Of a stretch of DNA of 15,557 nucleotides, positions 1-7,267 are shown one piece after another. This stretch comes from Bdellovibrionaceae bacterium UBA2351 (GTDB lineage Bacteria; Bdellovibrionota; Bdellovibrionia; Bdellovibrionales; Bdellovibrionaceae), in assembly GCA_002344565.1 (NCBI GenBank), contig DDTZ01000019.1, forward strand, positions 16,441-31,997, given 5' to 3'. The notes beneath the pieces were generated by a model that saw nothing but the letters and a program-made list of their open reading frames with translations, was not told the DNA's origin and searched no databases. The translations under genes and the position numbers were made by a program. Each line of letters begins with the position of its first letter. The first letter of the stretch is position 1.

Positions 1-995
1 ATCGCCATACGTTTGTTGATGTTGTTTCCCGTAATATCAGCAAATTTGTTCGCGCCTGTTGGATTAAAACGCAAAGCCACTTGTGGATCGCCGAACTGAC
101 CGAACGAAATAGACGCGTCATCTAGGTCTGTTCCACCTAAATCTGTGTCGGCTCTTAAAACGTAGGCCAAAGACCCCGCATCCATCGTCCGTGCATTTTC
201 AGCTTTGCCGAAATACACCACAGATTTATCCGGTATCTTGCCGCGTAGAGCTTCGTTAATTTTAGTTACGTAGTCAGAGTACTTCATCGACGCCATCGTG
301 AAATTACCCGCTGTCTCGGCGTCTTTAATCCACTTTTGAACTTCCGCGTAGTTAACCGTGTCGTCAACGATCATGAAATCCAGTTTCGCTGTCGTATTGA
401 TTAACTTCTTCGCTTGTTCCGCATCGGCCATACCTGGCAATTGAACCAAAATACGATTATCACCTTGCTGAGAGATACTTGGTTCAGCCACACCGAATTC
501 ATCGATACGGTTACGAATTGTTTCAATCGATTGCGCGATCACTTTAGATCGTAAATCAACCAACTGATTATCTAGGTACCGATAGATCGTATATTTGTCT
601 TTGCGCTCGATCATTTGAAGTACGGTGCCGTAACGGTCACCAATGTACTTATGCGCCTTATCCGCATCCGCCGCATTTTGGAATTCAAATTCCATTTCGC
701 CTGTTGCTGCGTTTGTGACTTTGAAATTAACTAGCTCAACTTTTTCCGTCGCTTGCGTTGTTAATTCTTTTTTTAAACTATTCGCCTGACGAGTCGCTGT
801 CTCTTGCATGACACCATTGATGTCAACGCCCATCACAAGATGAATACCACCTTGAATGTCCAAACCGTAATTTAATTTTTTCTTAGCTGGCCACCAATTA
901 ATTTTTGAGGTGTCCATGAAGTTAGGACTTAGTAAAACGATTGCGGCAAGAACGCCGGCAATAGCACCAATGACCCGCCATCTGTAATTTTCCAT
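1..995 (-). CDS. secD: SecD, protein translocase subunit (C-terminal part outside window)
   Basis: SecD pairs with SecF in the inner membrane and uses the proton gradient to help complete Sec-dependent export. I translated the minus strand from the ATG at 995; it stays open for 331 codons to the window edge, so the C-terminal membrane domain is missing. Visible parts are an N-terminal membrane helix (about residues 7-23), the family motif GLDIQGGIHLVMGVD (44-58) just after it, and a long periplasmic domain. Near the edge is FNPTGANKFADITGNNINKR, the typical run leading to the second membrane segment. The start has a good ribosome site (AAGGGG, 5 bases upstream). The gene follows yajC in the same direction but is separated by a terminator and its own promoter. 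secF would be expected beyond position 1. Identification is secure. Confidence 0.95.
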   Translation of the reverse strand, partial: MENYRWRVIGAIAGVLAAIVLLSPNFMDTSKINWWPAKKKLNYGLDIQGGIHLVMGVDINGVMQETATRQANSLKKELTTQATEKVELVNFKVTNAATGEMEFEFQNAADADKAHKYIGDRYGTVLQMIERKDKYTIYRYLDNQLVDLRSKVIAQSIETIRNRIDEFGVAEPSISQQGDNRILVQLPGMADAEQAKKLINTTAKLDFMIVDDTVNYAEVQKWIKDAETAGNFTMASMKYSDYVTKINEALRGKIPDKSVVYFGKAENARTMDAGSLAYVLRADTDLGGTDLDDASISFGQFGDPQVALRFNPTGANKFADITGNNINKRMA

Positions 996-1043
996 ATTTT
1001 CCCCTTGCTCGATCCATTCTGTATATCAGTGTAAATCTCAGAC

Positions 1044-1073
1044 ATTGTGCTAAGTAAGGGAATAGATTGTCAA
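1044..1073 (-). promoter_or_regulatory. Candidate sigma-70-type promoter for secD
   Basis: On the minus strand a perfect -35 TTGACA (1068-1073) is followed after 18 bases by CACAAT (1044-1049, 4 of 6 matches to TATAAT). Transcription would start near 1037, about 40 bases before the secD ATG. The site lies downstream of the yajC terminator, so it gives secD(F) independent expression. Confidence 0.6.
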
Positions 1074-1199
1074 ATACAGAAAGAGACTCTATGGGATTCC
1101 GTATTTTAGGGACGCTGGGTCGACTGACTTTAAAATGCTGATTATTTGAACAGATTTTAACGACTACAGACAAACCGTTTCTCAGATCGACGTTTGGAC

Positions 1200-1230
1200 A
1201 AAAAAAACGCCCCATCATGGAGCGCTTTTT
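1200..1230 (-). terminator. Intrinsic terminator after yajC
   Basis: An inverted repeat pairs CGCCCC (1208-1213) with GGAGCG (1219-1224), with one G-T pair and a 5-base loop. It is flanked by A and T runs. On the minus strand the hairpin is followed by at least eight T, so it should end transcription 26 bases beyond the yajC stop. The short T run on the other side could give weak function on the plus strand. Confidence 0.8.
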
Positions 1231-1255
1231 AAAGAACAATTCTAAAAACTATAGG

Positions 1256-1627
1256 CTATTTTTTAGCCGTTTCTTTCTGTGCCGCTTGAATCACAGACTG
1301 CGCGCTGCCGGCCACCTGTGTTTTAAGCATTTTGATTCGTACGCCTTCGGCGATTTCTAGAGTTACGAATTGGTCTGTTAAACCTTCGATGCGACCTAGG
1401 ATTCCTGTTTGAGTGATGATTTCATCGCCGCGTTTTAATGCTGTCACGAATGATTGGTGTTCTTTTTGTTTACGCATTTGTGGGCGTAATAAAACAAAGT
1501 AAAGAATCACAAACATGATTACAAATGGGAATAGGGCTTCTAGCATGCCGGGTTGTTGTGGAGTTGCTGTTTGGGCTAACGCCATCGCTGGGGCTAGAAC
1601 TGATAATAAAATTAAAGATCTTTTCAT
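1256..1627 (-). CDS. yajC: YajC, Sec translocon accessory membrane protein
   Basis: Small inner-membrane subunit that associates with SecDF and SecYEG. The 123-residue product has an N-terminal signal-like hydrophobic stretch (residues 4-18), then MLEALFPFVIMFVILYFVLL as the conserved membrane helix (about 28-47). This is followed by RPQMRKQKEHQ and the small cytoplasmic domain with LKRGDEIITQTGILGRI. Length is close to the family norm (about 110 residues). Many homologues lack the extra N-terminal hydrophobic stretch, so a cleaved or second anchor segment is possible. The ATG at 1627 has a GAGGTG ribosome site. It lies 56 bases after tgt and is followed by a terminator before secD. Confidence 0.95.
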   Translation of the reverse strand: MKRSLILLSVLAPAMALAQTATPQQPGMLEALFPFVIMFVILYFVLLRPQMRKQKEHQSFVTALKRGDEIITQTGILGRIEGLTDQFVTLEIAEGVRIKMLKTQVAGSAQSVIQAAQKETAKK

Positions 1628-1647
1628 AATTCACCTCGTTAAAAGAA

Positions 1648-1676
1648 AAACCCTTGTACCTAATGGATTTGGGTTT
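1648..1676 (-). other. Weak hairpin between tgt and yajC
   Basis: On the minus strand AAACCC (1671-1676) can pair with GGGTTT (1648-1653) across a 17-base loop, followed by a short T-rich tract. It could act as a weak attenuator or processing site that separates the yajC message from queA-tgt. The loop is long and the stem short, so it may be chance. Confidence 0.2.
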
Positions 1677-1683
1677 GAATACA

Positions 1684-2889
1684 TTATTCTAAAGTTTTTG
1701 CTTTGCTAAAACGTGTCATACAGTCTTGGAAATACTCTTCCCATGTGCCGTTTTCGATAGCAGTTCGTGCACGCTCCATCAATTTCATATAGAAATATAT
1801 ATTGTGAATCGTGTTTAAGCGCGCGCTTAAGATCTCGCCACTTAAGAACAAATGGCGTAAATACGCTTTGGAATAGTTCTTACATGTGTAGCAATCACAT
1901 TCTGGATCTAATGGCGATGGATCGTCTTTGTATTCGTTGCGTTTGATCGAAACTTTGCCTCGCCAAGTGTAGATGGTTCCATTTCGGGCCACGCGGGTCG
2001 GCATTACACAATCGAACATATCGACGCCTGCATTTACGGCAATTAGCAAATCCGTCGGTGTTCCCACACCCATTAAGTAGCGCGGTTTATTGGCCGGCAT
2101 GCGCGGAGCTACCTCTGGCAAGAGTTCGTGCATTAAATGAATGGGCTCACCGATACTAAAGCCACCCAAGGCATAACCCGGCAAATCTACTGATGCGACT
2201 TGATCAAGTGAGCGCAAACGATGCGGCAGACTCAATCCACCCTGAACGATACCGAACAACATACTTTCTTTACGAGTCATGGCTTCTTTCGAACGTTTGA
2301 GCCAACGATGGGTTAAGTCCATTGATTTCACGATTTGATCATCGGTCGCTGGATAACCAAGACATTCATCAAAGGCCATGATGATGTCCGAGCCAAGATC
2401 CATTTGGATCTCCATGCTTTTCTCTGGAGAAATAAAATATTTACTGCCGTCGATGTGTGAGCGGAACTCAACACCTTCTTCAGTCATTGTGCGCAGCTTG
2501 CTTAACGAGAATACTTGAAAGCCACCCGAGTCAGTTAGGATTGGCTTTTTCCAATTCATAAATTTATGAAGCCCGCCCATTTTTTGAATTAACTTTTCAC
2601 CCGGACGTAAATGCAAGTGATAGGTGTTGCCTAAAAGGATTTGGGTGCCGCACTCGATCAACTCTTCGTTAGTCATCGCCTTAACTGTCGCACGCGTACC
2701 AACGGCCATGAAGACAGGGGTTTGGATTGTACCGTGAGCTGTGTGCAATTCCCCACGACGAGCTCTACCCACAGTCGCCTTAACTTTGAAATGCTTACCT
2801 TCACGAACGAGCTGATCGATAGCCACTTCGCCTACTGCAGACTGGACCGAAACTGTATCTGCTGCTGCCGTTACTTGTTCTGCACTCAT
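1684..2889 (-). CDS. tgt: Queuine/preQ1 tRNA-guanine transglycosylase
   Basis: Exchanges guanine-34 for preQ1 in tRNAs with GUN anticodons (Asp, Asn, His, Tyr), the base-swap step of queuosine synthesis. The 401-residue product shows the TIM-barrel enzyme's key sites: general base Asp120 in DSGGFQVFS, GIVQGG (213-218), the catalytic nucleophile Asp293 in FDCVMPTR, and the zinc ligands Cys331, Cys333, Cys336 (CDCYTC) and His362. Its ATG overlaps the queA stop by 4 bases (ATGA) with GGAGCAGA upstream, so the two are translationally coupled. Compared with the E. coli protein the N-terminus carries about 31 additional, non-core residues. No later in-frame start precedes the conserved GRARRGELHTAHG, so the extension appears genuine. 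Confidence 0.97.
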   Translation of the reverse strand: MSAEQVTAAADTVSVQSAVGEVAIDQLVREGKHFKVKATVGRARRGELHTAHGTIQTPVFMAVGTRATVKAMTNEELIECGTQILLGNTYHLHLRPGEKLIQKMGGLHKFMNWKKPILTDSGGFQVFSLSKLRTMTEEGVEFRSHIDGSKYFISPEKSMEIQMDLGSDIIMAFDECLGYPATDDQIVKSMDLTHRWLKRSKEAMTRKESMLFGIVQGGLSLPHRLRSLDQVASVDLPGYALGGFSIGEPIHLMHELLPEVAPRMPANKPRYLMGVGTPTDLLIAVNAGVDMFDCVMPTRVARNGTIYTWRGKVSIKRNEYKDDPSPLDPECDCYTCKNYSKAYLRHLFLSGEILSARLNTIHNIYFYMKLMERARTAIENGTWEEYFQDCMTRFSKAKTLE

Positions 2890-3935
2890 TCTGCTCCTCG
2901 CTTCCAGTAGGTCAAATCACCGTAACTGAATAATCTAAATTTTTTTTCAATGGCCCATTGGTATGTTTTTAAAACGTTTTCTTTTCCAGCAAAAGCCATC
3001 ACCAAGGCGATAAGCGTGCTTTGTGGCTGATGGAAATTGGTAAGCAAGCGATCCACCACTTGAAATTCAAATCCGGGGCGAATCATCAGATCGGTCGCGC
3101 CCGAGTAGGCATGATGCCGCAATTCAAATCTCCCCAAGGCCTGGCTTTCAAGACTCCTAACAACAGTCGTACCTAAAGCCCAAACAGATTGGCCATTAGC
3201 TTTGGCGTCTTTGATTTTTTTCCAATGGTGGGTTGGAATTTCTACCCACTCTTCATGCATAACATGCGCGTCCAAAGTTTCGGCCGTGACAGGCAAAAAT
3301 GTACCCAAACCCACATGTAAAGTTAGCGTGATAACGTCGACGCCTTTGGATTTTAATAACTCTAAATCCTGAGGGCTAAAATGCAGACTGGCCGTCGGCG
3401 CCGCTAAACTGCCCGGTTTATCCGCCCATACCGTTTGATAGGCTTGATTTTCACCGGTGCGATTATGGCGTTCATTACGTGCTTTTTGAATATACGGCGG
3501 CAATGGCAATTCACCCACTTGGTTGAAATAGGCTTCATCCACAGGCTCGCTCAGTTTAATCGTCTGGGGAATTCCCTTTTGCACCAGCTCCGCTGTCAAC
3601 CCCAGTGGCATCGGAATTTTATCGCCTAATTTTAATTTTTTAGACGGAAACAAAACCGTCCACACAGATGCCTTATCGTCCTTACCTAAAACCGAATGAT
3701 CCGACGGACTATCTAAAAACAGAATCTCTAACCCGTCGTCCGAAAAAACTCGTCGTTTTAAAACTTTGGTGTCGTTAATGACTAAAATATCGCCGGCCTT
3801 AAACTGATTTAGAAATTCGGGCCAAGTCAGTTCTGAGTTGTGGCCACTAAGATTATATAGAACCCGGCTGGGATGCTGCGGATGAGTCGCGATAAGTTCA
3901 GGAGGATAATCAAAGTTTAATTCGGTAGTTTTCAC
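2886..3935 (-). CDS. queA: S-adenosylmethionine:tRNA ribosyltransferase-isomerase
   Basis: Transfers and rearranges the ribosyl group of SAM onto preQ1-modified tRNA to form epoxyqueuosine, acting directly after Tgt. The 349-residue length fits the family. Conserved blocks are FDYPPELIATHP (8-19), VINDTKVLKRRVF (52-64), SLAAPTASLHF (176-186), LHVGLGTFLPV (206-216), ALGTTVVRSLES (253-264) and LLTNFHQPQSTLIALVMAFAG (297-317). The start is GTG at 3935. No ATG, GTG or TTG occurs between it and the upstream in-frame stop, and the ribosome site is weak. A 7-bp hairpin sits about 30 bases upstream. Co-transcription with tgt is implied by the 4-base overlap. Confidence 0.96.
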   Translation of the reverse strand: MKTTELNFDYPPELIATHPQHPSRVLYNLSGHNSELTWPEFLNQFKAGDILVINDTKVLKRRVFSDDGLEILFLDSPSDHSVLGKDDKASVWTVLFPSKKLKLGDKIPMPLGLTAELVQKGIPQTIKLSEPVDEAYFNQVGELPLPPYIQKARNERHNRTGENQAYQTVWADKPGSLAAPTASLHFSPQDLELLKSKGVDVITLTLHVGLGTFLPVTAETLDAHVMHEEWVEIPTHHWKKIKDAKANGQSVWALGTTVVRSLESQALGRFELRHHAYSGATDLMIRPGFEFQVVDRLLTNFHQPQSTLIALVMAFAGKENVLKTYQWAIEKKFRLFSYGDLTYWKRGAE

Positions 3936-3966
3936 GTTGGGACGTGATACCAGAAACGATTCCGTC

Positions 3967-3983
3967 AGGCAATTGGATTGCCT
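3967..3983 (-). other. 7-bp hairpin in the queA leader
   Basis: AGGCAAT (3967-3973) and ATTGCCT (3977-3983) form a perfect inverted repeat with a 3-base loop, in the 54-base gap between the small upstream gene and queA. It has no T run, so it is not a terminator. It could be an mRNA processing or translation-control element for queA, whose GTG start lacks a strong ribosome site. Confidence 0.35.
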
Positions 3984-3989
3984 ATTAAT

Positions 3990-4358
3990 CTATAAGCTTC
4001 CCCAAAGCTCCATAAGCTCCATGAATTCGTCCGGAGATAGCTCAAAATACTCGACGCCGGCTTCGTTCAAGTTCATCCCTAGGGTCAGACTTCTACCGTC
4101 TAAATAGCTTAAAATAATTTTGGTTTGACCTCGCGGTGTTTTTCCCGGTTCGACTGTTGTTTTAGGTAAATCTAGATTATCAATAAATACCATCAGCGCA
4201 TACACTTGAGCGGCATCTACGATGGCTTCGGCAGCCACACCGTTGATCGTTCCCATCTGCTGAAGGTTGGAAATGGAAAGGGTCATGTCATACGACTCGC
4301 GGCCGCTCCGAATGACTTGAATTGTATTTAGCTTAAGCGCTGAAATTTTTTCTGACAT
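3990..4358 (-). CDS. Conserved-looking hypothetical protein, 122 residues, upstream of queA
   Basis: I do not recognise a family. The product has no signal peptide or membrane helix and so is probably cytoplasmic. The middle part (about residues 25-62) mixes hydrophobic and polar residues as in a small folded domain. The C-terminus is strongly acidic (YFELSPDEFMELMELWGSL). It precedes queA by 54 bases in the same direction, so it probably shares the queA-tgt-yajC transcript, although a role in queuosine synthesis is not shown. The ATG at 4358 has no ribosome site. Instead a promoter-like pair ends 6 bases before it, which would give a leaderless mRNA. Coding status is supported by length, plausible composition and operon position. 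Confidence 0.75.
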   Translation of the reverse strand: MSEKISALKLNTIQVIRSGRESYDMTLSISNLQQMGTINGVAAEAIVDAAQVYALMVFIDNLDLPKTTVEPGKTPRGQTKIILSYLDGRSLTLGMNLNEAGVEYFELSPDEFMELMELWGSL

Positions 4359-4364
4359 GAAAAC

Positions 4365-4393
4365 AGGATAAGAACATTTTTGAATTTAAGCAA
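4365..4393 (-). promoter_or_regulatory. Candidate promoter giving a leaderless mRNA for the 3990-4358 gene
   Basis: On the minus strand TTGCTT (4388-4393) is followed after exactly 17 bases by TATCCT (4365-4370; 4 of 6 matches). Six bases separate this -10 from the ATG, so transcription would begin at the A of the start codon. This fits the lack of a ribosome site. The -35 overlaps the end of the upstream terminator T run. The -35 match is weak (3 of 6). Confidence 0.4.
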
Positions 4394-4423
4394 AAAAAAA
4401 GCGGAAGGCGTTAAGCCTTCCGC
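4392..4423 (-). terminator. Strong intrinsic terminator at the end of a noncoding stretch
   Basis: A perfect 9-bp GC-rich stem (GCGGAAGGC at 4401-4409 with GCCTTCCGC at 4415-4423, 5-base loop) is followed on the minus strand by nine T (4392-4400). It ends a transcript arriving from the right, where the nearest coding gene stops almost 400 bases away. It lies only 33 bases before the start codon of the next gene, so it could also be an attenuator. Confidence 0.88.
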
Positions 4424-4710
4424 AGGAGACCTTACTCATGTCGGGGAACCACCAAACCCTCATGAGAGTGTCTCCAAAAAAACCAAAGGAGAAAATGAAA
4501 CACTAGAACCACTAAACCCAATTAAAACTTATAATCTTTCCAAGGATTCAAAAGCCATCCTAGCTTTGTTACGAATCCTTGAGGGAGCCTTGCTTGTCAT
4601 TCCGTTAACGTTCCACTTTTAACTCAGCGACTTCCCGTCTTGTCAGGCTTTCTTCATCCTTGAAGCGCCCTTCATTAGTAAGACGCCTCACCCCCTTCTG
4701 GGGGTTAATG
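4392..4710 (-). ncRNA. Putative structured noncoding RNA (or long leader RNA) of unknown family
   Basis: This stretch has no convincing protein gene but many perfect inverted repeats on the minus strand before a strong terminator. In transcript order they are: ACCCCC/GGGGGT with an AGAA loop (4690-4705); CGTCTT/AAGACG (4680-4685 with 4636-4641); CAAGGATTC/GAATCCTTG (4573-4581 with 4541-4549), enclosing AAAGC/GCTTT; and GGAGAC/GTCTCC (4470-4475 with 4425-4430), enclosing CTCATG/CATGAG. The terminator hairpin follows. An upstream TCTCC (4488-4492) could compete for GGAGAC. I looked for the hallmarks of tmRNA, RNase P RNA, 6S, SRP RNA and preQ1 or c-di-GMP riboswitches and found none. The 5' end is uncertain; the AT-rich segment 4711-4800 may hold its promoter, but no clean match is seen. 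The alternative is a regulatory leader of the downstream operon. Confidence 0.45.
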
Positions 4711-4805
4711 ACCGGGACGGTTTTTGTGATTTTTTTTAAATTTTTTAGCTACCTAGCTTAAAACGCTATAATTTCACTTTAAGACGAGAACTAGACTGAC
4801 GGTCT

Positions 4806-5321
4806 TTATATTTGGTTTTGATTCCAAATTTTGATGTGTTCCGGTAGCGGCGGGCTGTCTATTTCGACCTTAGCCAATGACAAAATTTCCTTAGGAGTCA
4901 CAGAACCTCCGGACTTTCTTAAAAAGCGGGCACGAACTACGGCATCGGCAATAGAATCACCGCCTCTTAAAAAGCGCTGCTGCAGAATAAAGGCCTTATC
5001 ATCCCACCCTAGGACGCTCGTTTCTATATAGAACCGATCGAAAAGCTTTAAAGATTTACGAAAGCGAATCGTTTCCGCAACGACCACTGGATACATTCCG
5101 TTTTTATTCAAGTCCGTCCACAAACCCGCTCGAATCATTAAATCGACGCGGGCCAAATCCATAATCGACAAATACACGCCGTTATTCATATGCCTTAAGA
5201 CATCCAAATCAGTCGGCGAACAGCGAAATGGGGTTAAGCAGGGCCCCAGCACCGAAACCTTTGTGCGAAACCGAGCCAAGATAGACACCAGAATCAAACG
5301 TATAAATAAATTCATGCTCAC
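4806..5321 (-). CDS. Hotdog-fold acyl-CoA thioesterase-like protein (THEM6/4HBT type)
   Basis: The product resembles the 4HBT/THEM6-like branch of hotdog thioesterases, which hydrolyse acyl-CoA or related thioesters. The substrate cannot be read from sequence. The family signature is DLDVLRHMNNGVYLSIMDLARVDLM, containing the Asp and HMNN block of the hotdog helix. RFRKSLKLFDRFYIETSVLGWDDKAFILQQRF follows as typical beta strands. A hydrophobic N-terminus (NLFIRLILVSILARF) suggests membrane association. An upstream TTG at 5351 keeps the frame open. I prefer GTG at 5321, which has GAGGGTG 8 bases upstream; ATG at 5315 is equally possible. It lies 77 bases downstream of the broken S46 peptidase gene and ends before the noncoding region. 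Confidence 0.82.
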   Translation of the reverse strand: MSMNLFIRLILVSILARFRTKVSVLGPCLTPFRCSPTDLDVLRHMNNGVYLSIMDLARVDLMIRAGLWTDLNKNGMYPVVVAETIRFRKSLKLFDRFYIETSVLGWDDKAFILQQRFLRGGDSIADAVVRARFLRKSGGSVTPKEILSLAKVEIDSPPLPEHIKIWNQNQI

Positions 5322-5398
5322 GAGTATTTCACCCTCGGCAAAAAAAGACAATACCCTAAACTCAAAGGCTCGTGACTGTATTCTATCCGAGACGATCC

Positions 5399-7267
5399 CT
5401 AATCCGATTGCAGTTCTTTCAATATATTATCGGCGCCACTCTGCTTGAGCATTTCAAAAATACCCTGGGTACTGACGAAGACAGTTCGGAAACGTGACGA
5501 CCGAAAAAAACTTGAATGTACGCTAGAATACCCTATCGATGCATAGTTGACGCCTTGGATTCTACCTTTAGTATTAACGACAGGACTACCTGAAGAACCT
5601 ATATTGGAATCCAAATCTGTATAGACATTCAACTCTGTAGCCGCAGGGATGGCATCACGCGACCGAATGTGAGGCGAAGACCGCTGCGATTCTGACCAGT
5701 GTAATCTAAAAGTGTTGGCATTAACGATAGCAAATCACTTCGTTTATCTGCCAAGCGATCTAATTTATCCTTCAATTCTGTTTCCGTTTTCTTCACTGGC
5801 GCCAGAGTTTCATTTAACTAACATAAAAGTTCCAAAAATCGATCGACCTTACAATCCAGTTGTCCCAGCAACGCCGTATCTAATAATGCCTCCCGCTGCT
5901 TGGGATCCGTTAGAGCTGTCCCGTTGAGAAGCTCTTCCAATCGTTCCTCTGGGCTCAAGCGGCCCACAATCAAGGACACGACGAACGGAGCCCTCGTTTT
6001 ATTTTGCCGAGTCTTTGAGTAAGGCATTTCTTTTTTCCGGATCATTTTGAATTTCAAGAAGCCGACTTGCCACCTTCATTTTTAAGAAATTGTTCGTTAT
6101 TCCCTTCGCACTACCCAGCTGAAGAGGAATATAAATCTGTTCCATTTCAGAATAAATTTGTTTGTATTGCTTTAACATGGCCTCAAGTTCTAATGCGTGC
6201 GCTGATGGGGCCAGTAACGAACGAGCTCGAGCGACCATCTGTCTTTCAAATTTCAACATTTCGAAAGCGTTAGACTTAAAATGGGCACCTGATCGCTCCT
6301 CGTTCTCTAGCTCTTGAACTTCTTGCCATAAAGACTTTCCATCCATGTTAACTTCAGCGGCCCGCCGAGGATCGACGTGAATATACGCTCTCAACGCTTT
6401 TGCCGTCGTAGACGCTTTTGCAAAAGCGAAGGGTTTTTCGACCTGACTTTCAAATGTCGTTTTTTGTTTTAACGCACTTTCGGCTCGGGCCGTATGCCAT
6501 GGAAACCCAGCCATCATCAAAGGTTGATGTTTTAAGACAGGTGATAAATCAAATTTTAAAAATGTAGGTGGTCTATACGGCTTGCCGTTTTTGTAGACTC
6601 GCAACAAAGCAAAGTCTAAGTGATATCTAAATGCAACCTCAGGATTTAGACTGTAGGCTTCGTCCACGTTGTCAAACCCAAAGCTAGCAATTGAAGCACT
6701 AGGAATAAAAACGGCGCGAATATCTGTAAACACTTCGTAGCATGTCATCACCATCTGCCGGCTAGATTGAGTTTCTTCGCGAATCCTACATTCTGTTTCC
6801 ATATTTTCGAATTTAGGTCCGTGTTTAGAAAAAATCTCTGCAGAAACACTCGCGCGCTCGGCTGTGCTTAAATTATCAAGGTTGATATTGAGGTCCGACA
6901 AAACCTGTGTCACATCAAAAGTCCAAATAACCCGTTTGGCTGCAATGTTCTTAACCTTTATTTCTTCTTCTAACGAAGGGGCAAAAATCGTTTTATCTCG
7001 GAACTCTGGCCAGTCTGAGTCGACAACATGAAAGTTGGTCAGCAACAATCCATCTTGAGAAACAAAACTTCCCGAACCACCGCCTAACTGTACCGCAGCA
7101 GAAATCGAATCCCCTACAGCTCGGTCAGAAAAATGTAAACCGTATTTTCTTTCGAACTCTCGCTTCGCTTGGACAGATTGGCTAGTTGTCCAAAAGCCCT
7201 CATCCGCTTTGGCAACACCCAAAACGAGAACAAAAAAAAGAATTAGAGTCGATCCAAATGAGTTAAT
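5399..7267 (-). pseudogene. Disrupted S46-family serine peptidase (dipeptidyl-peptidase 7/11-like)
   Basis: S46 peptidases are exported enzymes that release dipeptides. The N-terminal piece has a signal-like stretch, then DEGFW, the catalytic His in LLLTNFHVV, and Asp in YHLDFALLRVY; MMAGFPWHTAR follows. After KDSAK (near 6000) the frame ends and homology continues in another frame (RAPFVVSLIVGRLSPEERLEELL). That frame contains an in-frame TAG at 5818-5820 and runs on as LNETLAPVKKTETELKDKL. Near 5670 the reading returns to the first frame as SRDAIPAATELNVYTDLDSNIGSSGSPVVN, with the nucleophile Ser. The usual start is also gone: AGGAG (7274-7278) lies 6 bases before ATT at 7265-7267, which opens the signal peptide; the first standard in-frame start is TTG at 7222, inside it. 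Total span is about 620 codons, short for the family (about 700). Assembly errors could explain the shifts but not all four lesions easily. Confidence 0.85.

Noticed and set aside
922..1239. Minus-strand open frame of 105 codons between yajC and secD
   Set aside because: It overlaps the secD start, promoter and the yajC terminator in another frame and has no protein-like pattern.
4500..4535. preQ1-I riboswitch (GGTTCTAG present on the minus strand, before queA-tgt)
   Set aside because: The pairing 3' half of P1 and the A-rich tail are missing, and the site is separated from queA by another gene.
4380..4622. Plus-strand open frame of 80 codons
   Set aside because: No ribosome site, low-complexity Lys/Pro/Asn composition, and it overlaps the terminator and nested stems of the minus-strand RNA locus.
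4690..4705. Terminator of the thioesterase gene at the ACCCCC/GGGGGT hairpin
   Set aside because: No T run follows on the minus strand, so it is more likely part of the structured RNA.
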